Positions 43,836-52,912 of a stretch of 64,000 nucleotides of DNA are shown in pieces (positions within the stretch are counted from its first letter, which is position 1; each line of letters starts with the position of its first letter). Position numbers and translations under genes: made by a program. Source of the stretch: CAWGHZ01 sp963822575 (GTDB lineage Bacteria > Pseudomonadota > Alphaproteobacteria > MPNO01 > DASWLB01); contig CAWGHZ010000003.1 in NCBI GenBank assembly GCA_963822575.1, forward strand, positions 310,001-374,000, written 5' to 3'. The notes under the pieces were generated by a model, which had not been told where the DNA came from, searched no databases, and saw nothing but the letters and a program-made list of their open reading frames with translations.

Positions 43836-44897
43836 TCATCGCGGCAGCTCGGGCACGATCACTTTCACCGGCTTGCTGGTCAGCGTCTTCAGGAACGCGA
43901 CCAACTGCGCCTTCTCCTTCTGGGTCAGATGGAGCGGCTTTATGAGTTCGGACCGGCTGGGCCGATCGATGCCGCCCCGGTCGTAGAGATCGATCACGTC
44001 CATCAGCGTCGCCTCGGACCCGTCATGCATGTACGGCGCGCGGCGGGCGACGTCGCGCAGCGTCGGCACCTTGAACGCGTGCTGGAGCTTCACCGAATCC
44101 GGGAACATCTTGCCACGGCCAAGGTCGTTCTTGCCGCCGACGCCCACGTCGTAGAATGACATGTCCGTAAAATTCCACCCACGATGGCATTCGGCGCACT
44201 GCGCCTTGCCCCGGAACAGCGCGAATCCCTTCTTGGCCTCGTCCGATATCGCCTCCTCATCGCCCTCTATCCAAAGGTCGAAAGGGGCCGGGCCCGACAC
44301 GATGGTGCGCTCGAACGTGGCGAGGGCGCTGGTGATGGAGTCCGCGGAAATCGTGCCACCGGGGAACGCCGCCTTGAAGGCGGACACGTAGCCCGGGATC
44401 GCCTTCAGCTCGCCGACGAGTGCGCCGACTTTCTGGTTCATGATTCCGGGCTTGGTCATGGGTGTGAGGGCAACGACCTTCAAGTCGGGAAACTGGCCCC
44501 GCCACCCGAGGACCGGAATCCAGGCGATGTTCAGAAGGGTCGGCGTATGTGTCGCCATCGGCTTTTCACCAATTCCGTGCTTCAAACCGTCCGTCCAGGA
44601 CAGGCCCGGGTTGTGGCAGCTTGCGCACGATTGTGTGTTCGAGCCCGACAGGATCGGGTCGAAGAAAAGCATGCGGCCGAGGTCCGCCTTCGCCTTCGTA
44701 AAGGGATCGTCGGCGGGAAACGGAATTTCGGCGGGCCGGCGATATGCGGCGCGCCAGTCGGGCTCGCCCTTTCCGGCCGCCAAGGAAGCCGCCGAGGGCT
44801 GCAGGACCAGAGTCGCGACCAGCGCGGCCGGCAGGATCAGGCCGAGGGCGCCGCGATGGGATGACCCCTTGCAGGGGGCGAGAGGCCTCGAAATCAT
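43836..44897 (-). CDS. Di-haem cytochrome c peroxidase/MauG family protein
   Basis: A 353-residue periplasmic protein with a signal peptide (about 1-41) and two c-type haem sites, CASCH near residue 91 and CAECH near residue 236. The surrounding phrases (LGRMLFFDPILSGSNTQSCASCH, LFRGKAQCAECHRGWNFTD, VPTLRDVARRAPYMHDGSEATLMDVI) are those of bacterial cytochrome c peroxidases and MauG. It could reduce hydrogen peroxide or modify a protein partner. Its start overlaps the stop of the histidine kinase gene upstream by 4 bases (ATGA), so kinase and peroxidase are made together. Confidence 0.93.
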   Translation of the reverse strand: MISRPLAPCKGSSHRGALGLILPAALVATLVLQPSAASLAAGKGEPDWRAAYRRPAEIPFPADDPFTKAKADLGRMLFFDPILSGSNTQSCASCHNPGLSWTDGLKHGIGEKPMATHTPTLLNIAWIPVLGWRGQFPDLKVVALTPMTKPGIMNQKVGALVGELKAIPGYVSAFKAAFPGGTISADSITSALATFERTIVSGPAPFDLWIEGDEEAISDEAKKGFALFRGKAQCAECHRGWNFTDMSFYDVGVGGKNDLGRGKMFPDSVKLQHAFKVPTLRDVARRAPYMHDGSEATLMDVIDLYDRGGIDRPSRSELIKPLHLTQKEKAQLVAFLKTLTSKPVKVIVPELPR

Positions 44898-46852
44898 GTG
44901 GCCATCCTTTTCTCGTCAGGCGTCGTGGGCGCAGGGAGCCGTTCCGGCTCTGCCAATTCTATGCATCGCTCCTTCGGCAGGAACACGCGGACGGTGGTTC
45001 CCTTTCCGACGCTTGTATCGATGCTGATCGATCCGCCGTGCAGCTGGACGAGCTGCTGGACCATCGGCAGCCCGAGCCCCGTCCCCTCGTAACGACGGTT
45101 CATCGCGCGGTCGATCTGGCGGAATGCCTCGAGCGCGATCGGAACGTCTTCCGGCCGCATCCCGATCCCGGTGTCGGCGATGGCGATCGCGACATCGCCA
45201 TGATCCGTGCATCCGGCCGACATCGCGATCGTCCCGCCCGCCGGCGTGAATTTGATGGCGTTCGACAGGAGGTTGAGGACGACCTGGTTGATCCTGCGCG
45301 CGTCGGCGCGCAGAAGCGGCAGGTTCGGCTCGACCGCGATCGAGATCGACAGCCCGGCGCGCTGCGCCCGTTCGGCGACAAGCTGATGGCAATCGCTCAT
45401 CACCTTCTCCACGTCGACCTCGCTTTCGTCCAGCTCCATGCGGCCAACCTCGATCTTCGACAGATCAAGAAGATCGTTGATCAAGCTCAACAGGTGACTG
45501 CCAGCGGAATAGATGTCGCGCGCATAGTCCCGGTATCGCTTGCTCAACGGCCCCACCATCGAATCGCGAATGACCTCGGAAAAGCCCAGGATCGCGTTCA
45601 GAGGCGTGCGCAATTCATGGCTCATATGGGTCAGAAACTCGCTCTTGCTCTGACTGGCGGCTTCGGCCTGATCTTTGGCGATCCTGAGCGATGCCTCGCG
45701 CTCCTTGAGCACGGTGATATCGCTGCAAACGATCACGAACCCGTCATCGTCGGTCGGGCTGCGGCTGAGGCGCAGCCATTGACCGTTGGCGGTGCGGATC
45801 TCGCCATCCGTGTCGGTCAGCGCCAATTCGATCGGCAAGGGCAAGCATGCGCCCACGACGAACGCATCGATGATCTCGTGGAAGAAGTTGCTTATCTGGG
45901 AATTCCAGATGAGCATCCGGTGGTCGCGATCGGTCAGGATGACACCCTGATCCGATCGCTCGATGGCGTTTATGAGCCGGACCTGGGCGGACCGGCGCGC
46001 TTCGATCTCGCGCTGCATCATCGTCCGGATGTTGTCGCGCATAAGCGCCATCGATCCGAGAAGCCGGCCGAGCTCGTCGTTGCCGGACGATCCGATCTCG
46101 ACCTCCAACTCGCCTTCGGCGATGCGGCTCGCGGCGTGCGACGCCACGGCGATCGGCCGGATCATTTGGCGGGCGAGCAGGATCGTGACGACGACGGCGA
46201 GCAGGAGTGCACCGACCGTCGCGCTGACGCTGAACAGGCGATAATCGTTGATCGACTGCAACGCACGCTCGCGGTGACGAAATCCATCGAGCGTGGTGCG
46301 TTCGACCAAATGGTCGAACATCGCCTTTACCGTAATCGCGGATTTGTAGAGGGTCGTCCGGTCGCCGCCGGTGGCCAGGGCCTTTCGGCGCGCCGCTTCC
46401 CAGGCCGCAACGGCCGATGCGGCATCCGTGGCGGCATTCGCGGCCTCCGGCGACAAGGCCCGCTCCTTCGCCACGTGGATGTTTTCGAAGATCGAGGCGG
46501 CGAGCTTGCTGCTGCGCAGTTCGAGCTTGTGCTTCAGCGTCGGGTCGTGCGCCGCCTCCCACTGCGCAAGGAGCAGTTCCATTTCGGTGAACTGCGACAG
46601 CGCGTAACGGGCATAGCTGATCGCCATCAGCGGCTTGTCATAGATCTCGGCGACAAGCCTGCCGGACTCGACGACGCTCCTGATGCTGGAGATGCCGAGC
46701 ACCGCCGTGATGGCCGCGAGCGCGCAGAACGCAAGGAAGATCTTGCCGCGGATGGTCACGGCCTTCGGGTAAAGGCTGCCTGCACCATCCAACAGCCAGC
46801 GCCCAGGCCGGATCGATCTCACCGCGCGAAGTGCGGCTGGCATGTGCAACAC
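44894..46852 (-). CDS. Membrane-bound sensor histidine kinase with HAMP and PAS domains
   Basis: A 652-residue kinase. Two membrane helices (about 36-56 and 207-228) flank a periplasmic four-helix-type sensor. A HAMP domain (228-280), a PAS domain (about 290-385), HisKA (His412 in SHELRTPLNAILGFSE) and HATPase_c (NLLSNAIKFTPAGG, ADTGIGM, GTGLGLPMVQQLV) follow. No receiver domain is attached and no response-regulator gene is adjacent, so its partner is elsewhere. Being translationally coupled to a di-haem peroxidase suggests it senses a redox or respiratory state. The start at 46852 may be a little upstream of the true one. Confidence 0.92.
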   Translation of the reverse strand: MLHMPAALRAVRSIRPGRWLLDGAGSLYPKAVTIRGKIFLAFCALAAITAVLGISSIRSVVESGRLVAEIYDKPLMAISYARYALSQFTEMELLLAQWEAAHDPTLKHKLELRSSKLAASIFENIHVAKERALSPEAANAATDAASAVAAWEAARRKALATGGDRTTLYKSAITVKAMFDHLVERTTLDGFRHRERALQSINDYRLFSVSATVGALLLAVVVTILLARQMIRPIAVASHAASRIAEGELEVEIGSSGNDELGRLLGSMALMRDNIRTMMQREIEARRSAQVRLINAIERSDQGVILTDRDHRMLIWNSQISNFFHEIIDAFVVGACLPLPIELALTDTDGEIRTANGQWLRLSRSPTDDDGFVIVCSDITVLKEREASLRIAKDQAEAASQSKSEFLTHMSHELRTPLNAILGFSEVIRDSMVGPLSKRYRDYARDIYSAGSHLLSLINDLLDLSKIEVGRMELDESEVDVEKVMSDCHQLVAERAQRAGLSISIAVEPNLPLLRADARRINQVVLNLLSNAIKFTPAGGTIAMSAGCTDHGDVAIAIADTGIGMRPEDVPIALEAFRQIDRAMNRRYEGTGLGLPMVQQLVQLHGGSISIDTSVGKGTTVRVFLPKERCIELAEPERLPAPTTPDEKRMAT

Positions 46853-47040
46853 CGCGGAATGGCTTGAGTTAATGTGCCCGCGTCGTGCGGCAGAATGGCC
46901 GCCGCAATGCTAAAAAATGGTTAATTGCCCTCTGACGAGCCATACGCAGGTCCGCACGCCGTCATTTGACGGCCCGCGCGTCGGCCACGGGGGCTAGAGC
47001 CTTTTCCGCTCACGCGGCATCGCACCGGCCCGCACCGCCA

Positions 47041-47064
47041 CCCGGCCATCCAACGATGGCCGGG
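47041..47064. other. Perfect 10-bp hairpin downstream of the DoxX-like gene
   Basis: CCCGGCCATC and GATGGCCGGG pair perfectly around a CAAC loop, 37 bases past the DoxX-like stop (minus strand). There is no T-run on either side, so it is not a classic intrinsic terminator, but it could stabilise the 3' end. The rest of the 249 bases between 46853 and 47101 holds nothing else I recognise. Confidence 0.4.
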
Positions 47065-47101
47065 CGGGGAGCGGGCTGGACCCGTCTGATCGAAAACCGC
47101 G

Positions 47102-48194
47102 CTAAATTACATGGGTATGGTAAATGAAATGATGCAGGCCGTAATAAAACGATAAGAACGCCGTCAACGATACGGCATACCCCGGCACCACCAGCAACGG
47201 TTTCGGCAACGGGTCGGGCTTGCGCTCGCCGATCAGGAGAATCAGGACCACGATAATGACCAGGTGACCCACGGCATCGACCTGGCCGAACTCCGCGATC
47301 GCGCTCACGAACATGATGGCGAGCACGAATGCCGCGCTGCGCCGGACGAGCGGTCCGCAGAGGAGCCCGAACCCCAAACCGAACTCGATTACGCCGGCCG
47401 CCGTCATATAAGTCAAGGAAGCCATCCCCAACGTGAGGTCGGGATGGGCGTGCAAAAGCGGAAAGGTCCAGTTCGGATACGCCCACTTTTCGATCGACGC
47501 CCACATCAGGGTGATGCTGGTCGCGTATCGCAGATAGTCGATCGGCCGCTTGCCCAGGACGGAGTTCGATCTTCAGCCCCTTCAGGGCGAGGAAAAGCGC
47601 GACGCCCAGGAAGATCGGGTAATCGAGCAGGTGAAACACGCCGTAATCGATCGTCGCGATCGCGTACAGCGCGACGATGCCCAGAGCGCCGACGATCAAG
47701 GTCGCGTCCCAGACCATGCTCATGGCGACGGCGACCTGGATCCACGGCACGACCGGCGACGACGATTTGAGCTCGGGCGTCACGATGAAGCCGCCGAGCG
47801 CCCAGATCGCGACGAAGAAAGCCCCTACGCCGGCGCGCAGGAACGCCTCCGGACGGCCGCCGGAGAGGCGGCCGAGCCAATCAAGAGGTTGGAGTAGCGC
47901 GGTAGCGGCCGAGGTCCGGCCGATGAACTCCAGGCCGACCAGGATGACCAGAGCGAGCAGGGTGAACAGCCAGAACGCTGGGGACAGCATGAGTTCCAGC
48001 GGCCGCGGCTGGGCGGGAACATCGTACGGGGCAAACCATTTGACGTGCGCCCATGCGGTCACCGACGGGAAGGCAAGCACAAGAAACATGAGCGCGGCCG
48101 CGAGGGTCATCGGCGCTGTCCGCAGCGGCTGGCTCATGGGTAGCCACGCCTGCAACCCGGCCACCGCGAAACGACCTACAACGCGCCGCGCCAT
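47102..48194 (-). CDS. DoxX-like multi-pass membrane protein, split by a +1 frameshift
   Basis: Two overlapping frames together encode one membrane protein of about 363 residues. The N-terminal part (from 48194) has a signal-like first helix, WAHVKWFAPYDVP and several helices to YPIFLGVALFLALKGLKIEL. The C-terminal part (to 47102) continues GKRPIDYLRYATSITLMWASIEKWAYP..., a typical DoxX-like segment. Removing one base between about 47555 and 47575 joins them. As sequenced, the upper frame runs into unrelated residues and the lower begins at 47506. Function is unknown; DoxX-like proteins are often linked to redox or thiosulfate metabolism. The start could also be 48137 or 48260. Confidence 0.75.
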
Positions 48195-48357
48195 CACATT
48201 GCAACCTCGGCCGTTACAAACGCCACGGTTGGCCTCGGGTCGAATGATGTGTTCGCTCAACCCGCCCTGGGAACTTGCGCCCCTCCAAGGCTTTGAATCA
48301 AATTAATCATCATTCGTCAACAGCTTAGATCGAATCACAGAGCGAGGCGCTAACGCA

Positions 48358-48570
48358 ATGTTAACCCAAATTCGCGAAAACGCTCCGGCACGCAGCCGGA
48401 AGGTTTCTCATATGCTCGCAATTCTGGGTGTTCTCGGCGCTGTCCTCGGGTTGGCCCTGGCACTCCTCGCGCCCCGGGTTCCGACGCGGCAGCCCGTGAT
48501 CGCGAAATGGGGTGGCGGGCTTTTTATCGCCGGGCTGGCTCTTCTGGGAACCGCCCTCCCCATCCTATGA
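48358..48570 (+). CDS. Small two-helix membrane protein
   Basis: A 70-residue protein with two hydrophobic helices (about 18-38, HMLAILGVLGAVLGLALALLA, and 50-69, GGGLFIAGLALLGTALPIL) joined by a short basic loop. The upstream 98 bases, shared with the divergent DoxX-like gene, are AT-richer than average and probably hold its promoter. I do not recognise a family. An ATG at 48412 would shorten it to the hydrophobic part. Confidence 0.5.
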   Translation: MLTQIRENAPARSRKVSHMLAILGVLGAVLGLALALLAPRVPTRQPVIAKWGGGLFIAGLALLGTALPIL

Positions 48571-48721
48571 AGTTGGGAGCGCGTTGCACGCAATGTGCGA
48601 TCGGCGCGGGCAGGGAATCCCGAAGCGGAAGCTGACGGTCGACGCGCCTTTCACGCCAGAAACGCAGCGCTGGGAACGTTGATCGCAGCCCGTCCGCCGA
48701 CACGGGCCGGCGCGCGCGTCG

Positions 48722-49264
48722 TTAGAGGAAGACGGAGAGGTTCTTCGCCAGCAGGAGGCCCTGCTCGATCAGGATCTTGCGGAACGAGATGCGCAGTGTG
48801 CCGTCGACTCGGCGCAGCGTGTCCTCGCGCCGTCCGACGAGGAAGTCGGTCTCGGTCTCCAGCCGGTTGCGGTACACGAAGAACTTGCACTTGACCACCG
48901 CGCTCTCGCCTTCGGCGATGGCCAAGGCCGGCGTCGCGAGCCGAATGTTCGAAACCATGTGCGAGACGCGCGAGACCGGCTCCTCCGCCCAATGGATGCC
49001 GGTCATGAGCTGGCGGACGCGCCTTTGCAGCGTGTCCTTGTCGTCGTCGAACCAGGCGACGTCGCCGAGCGCGGTCGTCTCGCGGTCGAGGTTGTCGAAC
49101 GCGACGTTCTTGCGGATGGGCATCCAGTAGCGAACATCGTCGGTGAACAGGTCGAGCCAGGCCTCGTACTGGCGCTCGTCGAGAAGGTCCGCCTCGCGAT
49201 ACAGGAAATCCTCGATTTCCCGCATCAACAGCGCGTACGCGATGTCGGGCGAGTTGCTGGCCAT
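48722..49264 (-). CDS. Aromatic-ring-hydroxylating dioxygenase beta subunit
   Basis: The small, structural subunit of a Rieske dioxygenase (alpha3beta3). The 180-residue protein has the cystatin-like fold phrases FLYREADLLDERQYEAWLDLF, DVRYWMPIRKN and TLRRVDGTLRISFRKILIEQ, typical of the naphthalene/biphenyl dioxygenase beta family. The alpha-subunit gene ends 22 bases upstream on the same strand. Ferredoxin and ferredoxin reductase genes are not adjacent, so electrons must come from proteins encoded elsewhere. Confidence 0.94.
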   Translation of the reverse strand: MASNSPDIAYALLMREIEDFLYREADLLDERQYEAWLDLFTDDVRYWMPIRKNVAFDNLDRETTALGDVAWFDDDKDTLQRRVRQLMTGIHWAEEPVSRVSHMVSNIRLATPALAIAEGESAVVKCKFFVYRNRLETETDFLVGRREDTLRRVDGTLRISFRKILIEQGLLLAKNLSVFL

Positions 49265-49286
49265 GCGTGCCCCCGCGACCTGCGGA

Positions 49287-50645
49287 CTAGCGTCCCGCGC
49301 CGGACGCGGCGCGCAGCGTGCCCCAACTGTCGGCGTCCATGCTGCGCGCCCAGTAATCGTAGAAGTTGCGCGTGTTCTGCTCGGTCCCGCGCGGCGCGGT
49401 CGCCACGTGTCCGGGGATCAGTTCGTGCGGACCGCCCGTGCCGAGCCCTGCCTTGTAGTGGTAAGGGTACCGTCGAGATATCATTCCCTGGCTCGCCGCC
49501 GAAGCGTAGTTCCAGTTCTCCATGTCGTCCTGCTCGGTCATGCCAGCCGGGCCCGAGTAGCGGATGTAGTAGCGGCGCAGGAAGTCCTTCACCGGTTCGG
49601 GCGTGCCCTTGTCCACGAAATAGACCCGCCACATCTCGGTGCGCTGCAGACCGCGCGGGTGCGCGACCAGGATGGTGCGCGGCTGATAGCCATGGAACGA
49701 CATGTTGGGGAAGATGGTGCCGACCAGCGAGATGACGCCGGCCTTCGCACCCTGCCGGTCGATGCGCTTTTGCCAGCAGTCTCTGAAATAGACGGAAGTC
49801 TCGGGCGAGCCGGAGAACTGGACCCAGTCCTTGTTCGGCGGCACGACGCGGTAGACGAAGCCGTGCCCGCCAGGGCACGCGCCGTTCGCCCAGTAGCCCG
49901 TCTCCTCGCGACGCCCGGTGCCGGCGGCCGGAGCGATGCCGACCATGTCGACCGAGCGATGGCTCACGTTGTGCAGGAAGTCGCCGGCGAAGTTCTCGGA
50001 CACGAACTTCCAGTTCGTCGGGACGAGCCATTTTTGCACGCTGCCGAGGAGCTCGGTGCCGCCATTACCGCCGTCCCAGGCGCGCAGCCCGGAGTCGAGG
50101 GACTCGCGCCCGGCGCCCAGATACTCCTCGAAGGGCGGCGCGTCGGGATCCCAGGTCGCCCAGACGGTGCCCAGGAAGTTGGTCATCTGCGCGACCTCGA
50201 CGAGACCCCATTTGGACCGGTCGAAGGGCGGCTGGTAAAGGTTCTCGAAGTCCTGCAGGCCGACGAGCCGCCCGTCCGTGGCGTAGCTCCACGCGTGGTA
50301 CGGGCAGACGAAGTTCGTCGTGTTGCCTTCGTCGTAGCGGCACACGCGCATGCCGCGGTGGCGGCACGTGTTGAGGAAGACGTGCAGCTTGCCCGTGCGG
50401 TCGCGCGTCAGGATCACCAACTCCTCGCCCATGCGGGAGACGAAGAAGTCGCCGGGGTTGGGCACCTGGCTTTCGTGCCCGACATAGAGCCAGGCGCGCC
50501 CGAAGATGCGCTCGATCTCCTGGTCATAGATGTCCTGGCTGACGAAGACCTCGCGGCTGATCTCGCCGTTCGCGGTGTCCACGTAACCCCGCATCGAGCG
50601 CCCGTTTGCCGTCATCGTCGCTGTCCCGTCCGTTGCGCGTCCCAT
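49287..50645 (-). CDS. Aromatic-ring-hydroxylating dioxygenase alpha subunit (Rieske)
   Basis: The catalytic subunit that adds both atoms of oxygen to an aromatic ring. The 452-residue protein has a Rieske [2Fe-2S] site (Cys94, His96, Cys114, His117). The mononuclear iron site has Asp222, His225 and His229 in GDFLHNVSHRS, and a later Asp in QDDMENW. The two iron histidines are one residue closer than in naphthalene dioxygenase as I remember it. I chose 50645 because GAGGG lies at the right distance upstream. The gene follows the dehydrogenase by 7 bases. Its aromatic substrate is unknown. Confidence 0.94.
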   Translation of the reverse strand: MGRATDGTATMTANGRSMRGYVDTANGEISREVFVSQDIYDQEIERIFGRAWLYVGHESQVPNPGDFFVSRMGEELVILTRDRTGKLHVFLNTCRHRGMRVCRYDEGNTTNFVCPYHAWSYATDGRLVGLQDFENLYQPPFDRSKWGLVEVAQMTNFLGTVWATWDPDAPPFEEYLGAGRESLDSGLRAWDGGNGGTELLGSVQKWLVPTNWKFVSENFAGDFLHNVSHRSVDMVGIAPAAGTGRREETGYWANGACPGGHGFVYRVVPPNKDWVQFSGSPETSVYFRDCWQKRIDRQGAKAGVISLVGTIFPNMSFHGYQPRTILVAHPRGLQRTEMWRVYFVDKGTPEPVKDFLRRYYIRYSGPAGMTEQDDMENWNYASAASQGMISRRYPYHYKAGLGTGGPHELIPGHVATAPRGTEQNTRNFYDYWARSMDADSWGTLRAASGAGR

Positions 50646-50652
50646 GCGGCCC

Positions 50653-51456
50653 TCACGGGATCAACTTGTCAAGAAGCTGCTGCGTCAGCGCAGCGCCCGG
50701 CAGCGACAGGCCCAGCTCGTGGCCGTATTCGAGGCAAAGCTGCAGGTCCTTGAAGAACACCCGGCGCGAGCTCGATTTGAGGGCCTGGGTCGTCCAGCGC
50801 TCCGCGATGCGGCTCTGCGCGACGCCGTCGCGGATGACGCTCGTGAGCACCTCCGGGTCGAGCCCGGCGGCGAGGCCGAGCCCGACTCCCTCGTAGGCGG
50901 CGAGGATGTTGACGCTGATGACGAGCTGGTGGGCGAGCTTGGCGCGGATGCCCGTGCCGAGCCCGCCGGTGTGCTGGATCTTGCTGCCCGACGCCTCGAA
51001 CAGCGGTCGGCATTTCGCAAGCGTCGCGTCGCTGCCGCCGAACATGAAGGACATCGCCTTGTTCTTGGCGCCGGTATCGCTGCCACTGACCGGCACGTCG
51101 ACGAGCTCCACCTGGCGCGCGGCGCAAACCTCCGCGAGCCGGGCGATCGTCGCCGGGCGGATGGTGCTGTGAACCACGATCGTCGTCCCCGGCGCCGCGG
51201 CGTCGAGCACGCCGTCCGGCCCGAGCACGACCGCCTCGACCTGGGCGTCGTCGAGCACGCAGACCTGCACCACCTCGGCGTGGCGGCCGATCTCCGCATT
51301 CGAGCGCGCGATCTTCGCGCCCGCCGCGGCCACCTCGTCGAGCGGTTCGGGGCGCAAATCGTAGGCCATCAGGCCGAAGCCCGCCTGCGCCTCGTTGATC
51401 GCAAGGTACTTGCCCTGGACGCCGAGCCCGACGAACCCGACCTTGAGCGCCATCAT
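50653..51456 (-). CDS. NAD(P)-dependent oxidoreductase, 3-hydroxyisobutyrate dehydrogenase family
   Basis: A beta-hydroxyacid dehydrogenase of 267 residues. It has the Rossmann motif VGFVGLGVQGKYLA near residue 6, the substrate loop ELVDVPVSGSDTGAKN, and the catalytic Lys region GIRAKLAHQLVISVN. The family oxidises 3-hydroxy acids such as 3-hydroxyisobutyrate or tartronate semialdehyde. The ATG at 51456 is preceded by GGAGGAGG. It lies between the substrate-binding protein gene (25 bases) and the dioxygenase alpha gene (7 bases), so it may handle a side-chain alcohol or acid of the aromatic substrate. Confidence 0.9.
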   Translation of the reverse strand: MMALKVGFVGLGVQGKYLAINEAQAGFGLMAYDLRPEPLDEVAAAGAKIARSNAEIGRHAEVVQVCVLDDAQVEAVVLGPDGVLDAAAPGTTIVVHSTIRPATIARLAEVCAARQVELVDVPVSGSDTGAKNKAMSFMFGGSDATLAKCRPLFEASGSKIQHTGGLGTGIRAKLAHQLVISVNILAAYEGVGLGLAAGLDPEVLTSVIRDGVAQSRIAERWTTQALKSSSRRVFFKDLQLCLEYGHELGLSLPGAALTQQLLDKLIP

Positions 51457-51481
51457 GCCTCCTCCGGCCGCCGCGCCGCCG

Positions 51482-52507
51482 TCATTCCCGTTCAGCTTTG
51501 TCGCCAATCCGCCCCAGCGCATCGTCGATCAGAGACATGTCGACGTATTTCGGCTCGATCTTGATATCCTTGTCGACGAGACCGAGCTTCACGGCATCGT
51601 CGATGTTCTTCTGCAACAGGTCGAGCTTGGGCCGCGCGTTGCGCGAGCGCCAGTGCTCGCGCCTGGTGAAGGCCCATCCCTCGTAAGCCTTGACCGGCCG
51701 CTTGGTCACCTTGGAGACGAGCGCGAGCGCCGCCTGGCGGTTCTTCGGATCGAAGATCCAGTGGCGGAACCGGATGTGGTCCTCCATGAAGTCGACCATC
51801 GCGGCGCGATGCTTGGCGATGAAGTCCTTGCGCGCCACCCAGTTCACCGACTGCGTCGGACCCATCGCGTCGGTCACGGTGAACAGCGTCTCGAACTTGC
51901 CCTGCTTCTCCGCGATCGAGGTGAAGGGCTCGGTGAAGAAGGCGAGGTCGACCTTCTTCGAAGCCAGCGTGGGAAGCTGGGCGGGCACGCCGACCTCGAC
52001 GATCTGGTAATCGCTGCCCGCCGTCATGCCGTGCTCCGAGAACATGCGGCGCAGCGCCGTATCGGGCATCGAGCCGCGGCTGATCACCGCGACGGCATGG
52101 CCGCGCAAATCCTCGACCTTCTTGATGCCGCTGTCCTTGCGGACCATGAACGAGTTGTCGCCCCAGCCCTTGATGCCGGTGGCCAGCACGTCGGCGATGA
52201 CAACCAGCGGCAGATGGGCGCGCAGGATGCCGTTGGCATAGCTCTCGTAGCTCAGAGCGGCGATCTCGAGCTCGCCTGCGGCGATGGCGGTCAGCGCCGG
52301 TCCCGAGCCGCGGATGGAGACGTTCTCGATGGTGTAGGACGTGCCGTAATGCTTGTAGAGGCCGGTCTTGGCGGTCAGCAGCGGGCCCCACTGGCCGGGC
52401 ACCGAGCCCGCATACTGGATGCGCAGCTTCACCGGCTCGTCGGCCCAGGCGCCGGTCGCGGCGAATGCCGCAATGACAAGCCCCAACGCCAGGTTTCCAA
52501 ATCGCAT
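51482..52507 (-). CDS. ABC transporter substrate-binding protein (NMT1/SsuA-like)
   Basis: A 341-residue periplasmic binding protein with a Sec signal peptide (residues 1-22, cut after AWA). It has the domain phrases VKLRIQYAGSVPGQWGPLLTA, EIAALSYESYANGILRA and DLRGHAVAVISRGSMPDTALRR of the nitrate/sulfonate/taurine-type family. It would deliver a small, probably aromatic or sulfonated, substrate to an ABC importer. The permease and ATPase genes are not adjacent. It is the first gene of the catabolic operon ending with the dioxygenase subunits. Confidence 0.92.
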   Translation of the reverse strand: MRFGNLALGLVIAAFAATGAWADEPVKLRIQYAGSVPGQWGPLLTAKTGLYKHYGTSYTIENVSIRGSGPALTAIAAGELEIAALSYESYANGILRAHLPLVVIADVLATGIKGWGDNSFMVRKDSGIKKVEDLRGHAVAVISRGSMPDTALRRMFSEHGMTAGSDYQIVEVGVPAQLPTLASKKVDLAFFTEPFTSIAEKQGKFETLFTVTDAMGPTQSVNWVARKDFIAKHRAAMVDFMEDHIRFRHWIFDPKNRQAALALVSKVTKRPVKAYEGWAFTRREHWRSRNARPKLDLLQKNIDDAVKLGLVDKDIKIEPKYVDMSLIDDALGRIGDKAERE

Positions 52508-52912
52508 CGCGCCCTCCTGATAATCGTTTGTCCGACTATACCGGCTTCTTTCCAGCGCGAAACCGGGCAATCCTAGCCTGGCGCCGGAACGACGGCCCGC
52601 GTCCGGATGTCGTCCAAGCGCCGGGCGAACGGCCGGTCGCACCACCGGTCCGCGCGAGAACGCGACGACGTCCTGGAAGCACCTGCCCCGCCGGAGCGAC
52701 CTCGCGCCTCGTTCGGTTTCTCCAACAAACTCCACACGACGGGCGGCGGTGCACCCCTATTCTGCCTGCGGCGCGCGTGCAACCGGAGAACGCGCGATCG
52801 AGGTTCTGCGACACTGTTTCGCGCCCGGGCCGCGACGCCGCGAATATAGTGAGGGGCCGGAAGCGGAACATATTCCGGGCCGGCCGGCAGCGACCGGCCG
52901 AGGGGGTAGGCT
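52508..52912. other. 405-base divergent intergenic region
   Basis: This stretch separates the catabolic operon (minus) from the response-regulator operon (plus). I see no convincing gene. A TTCCAGCGCGAAACCGGGCAA patch and an AT-rich segment near 52840-52875 (GCGAATATAGTG, GGAACATATTCC) are candidate regulatory sites. The latter contains the inverted repeat GGAACATATTCC, a 12-base palindrome except for one central mismatch, just upstream of the response-regulator start, where an operator could lie. GAGGGGG at 52901-52907 is the ribosome-binding site of that gene. Confidence 0.45.
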
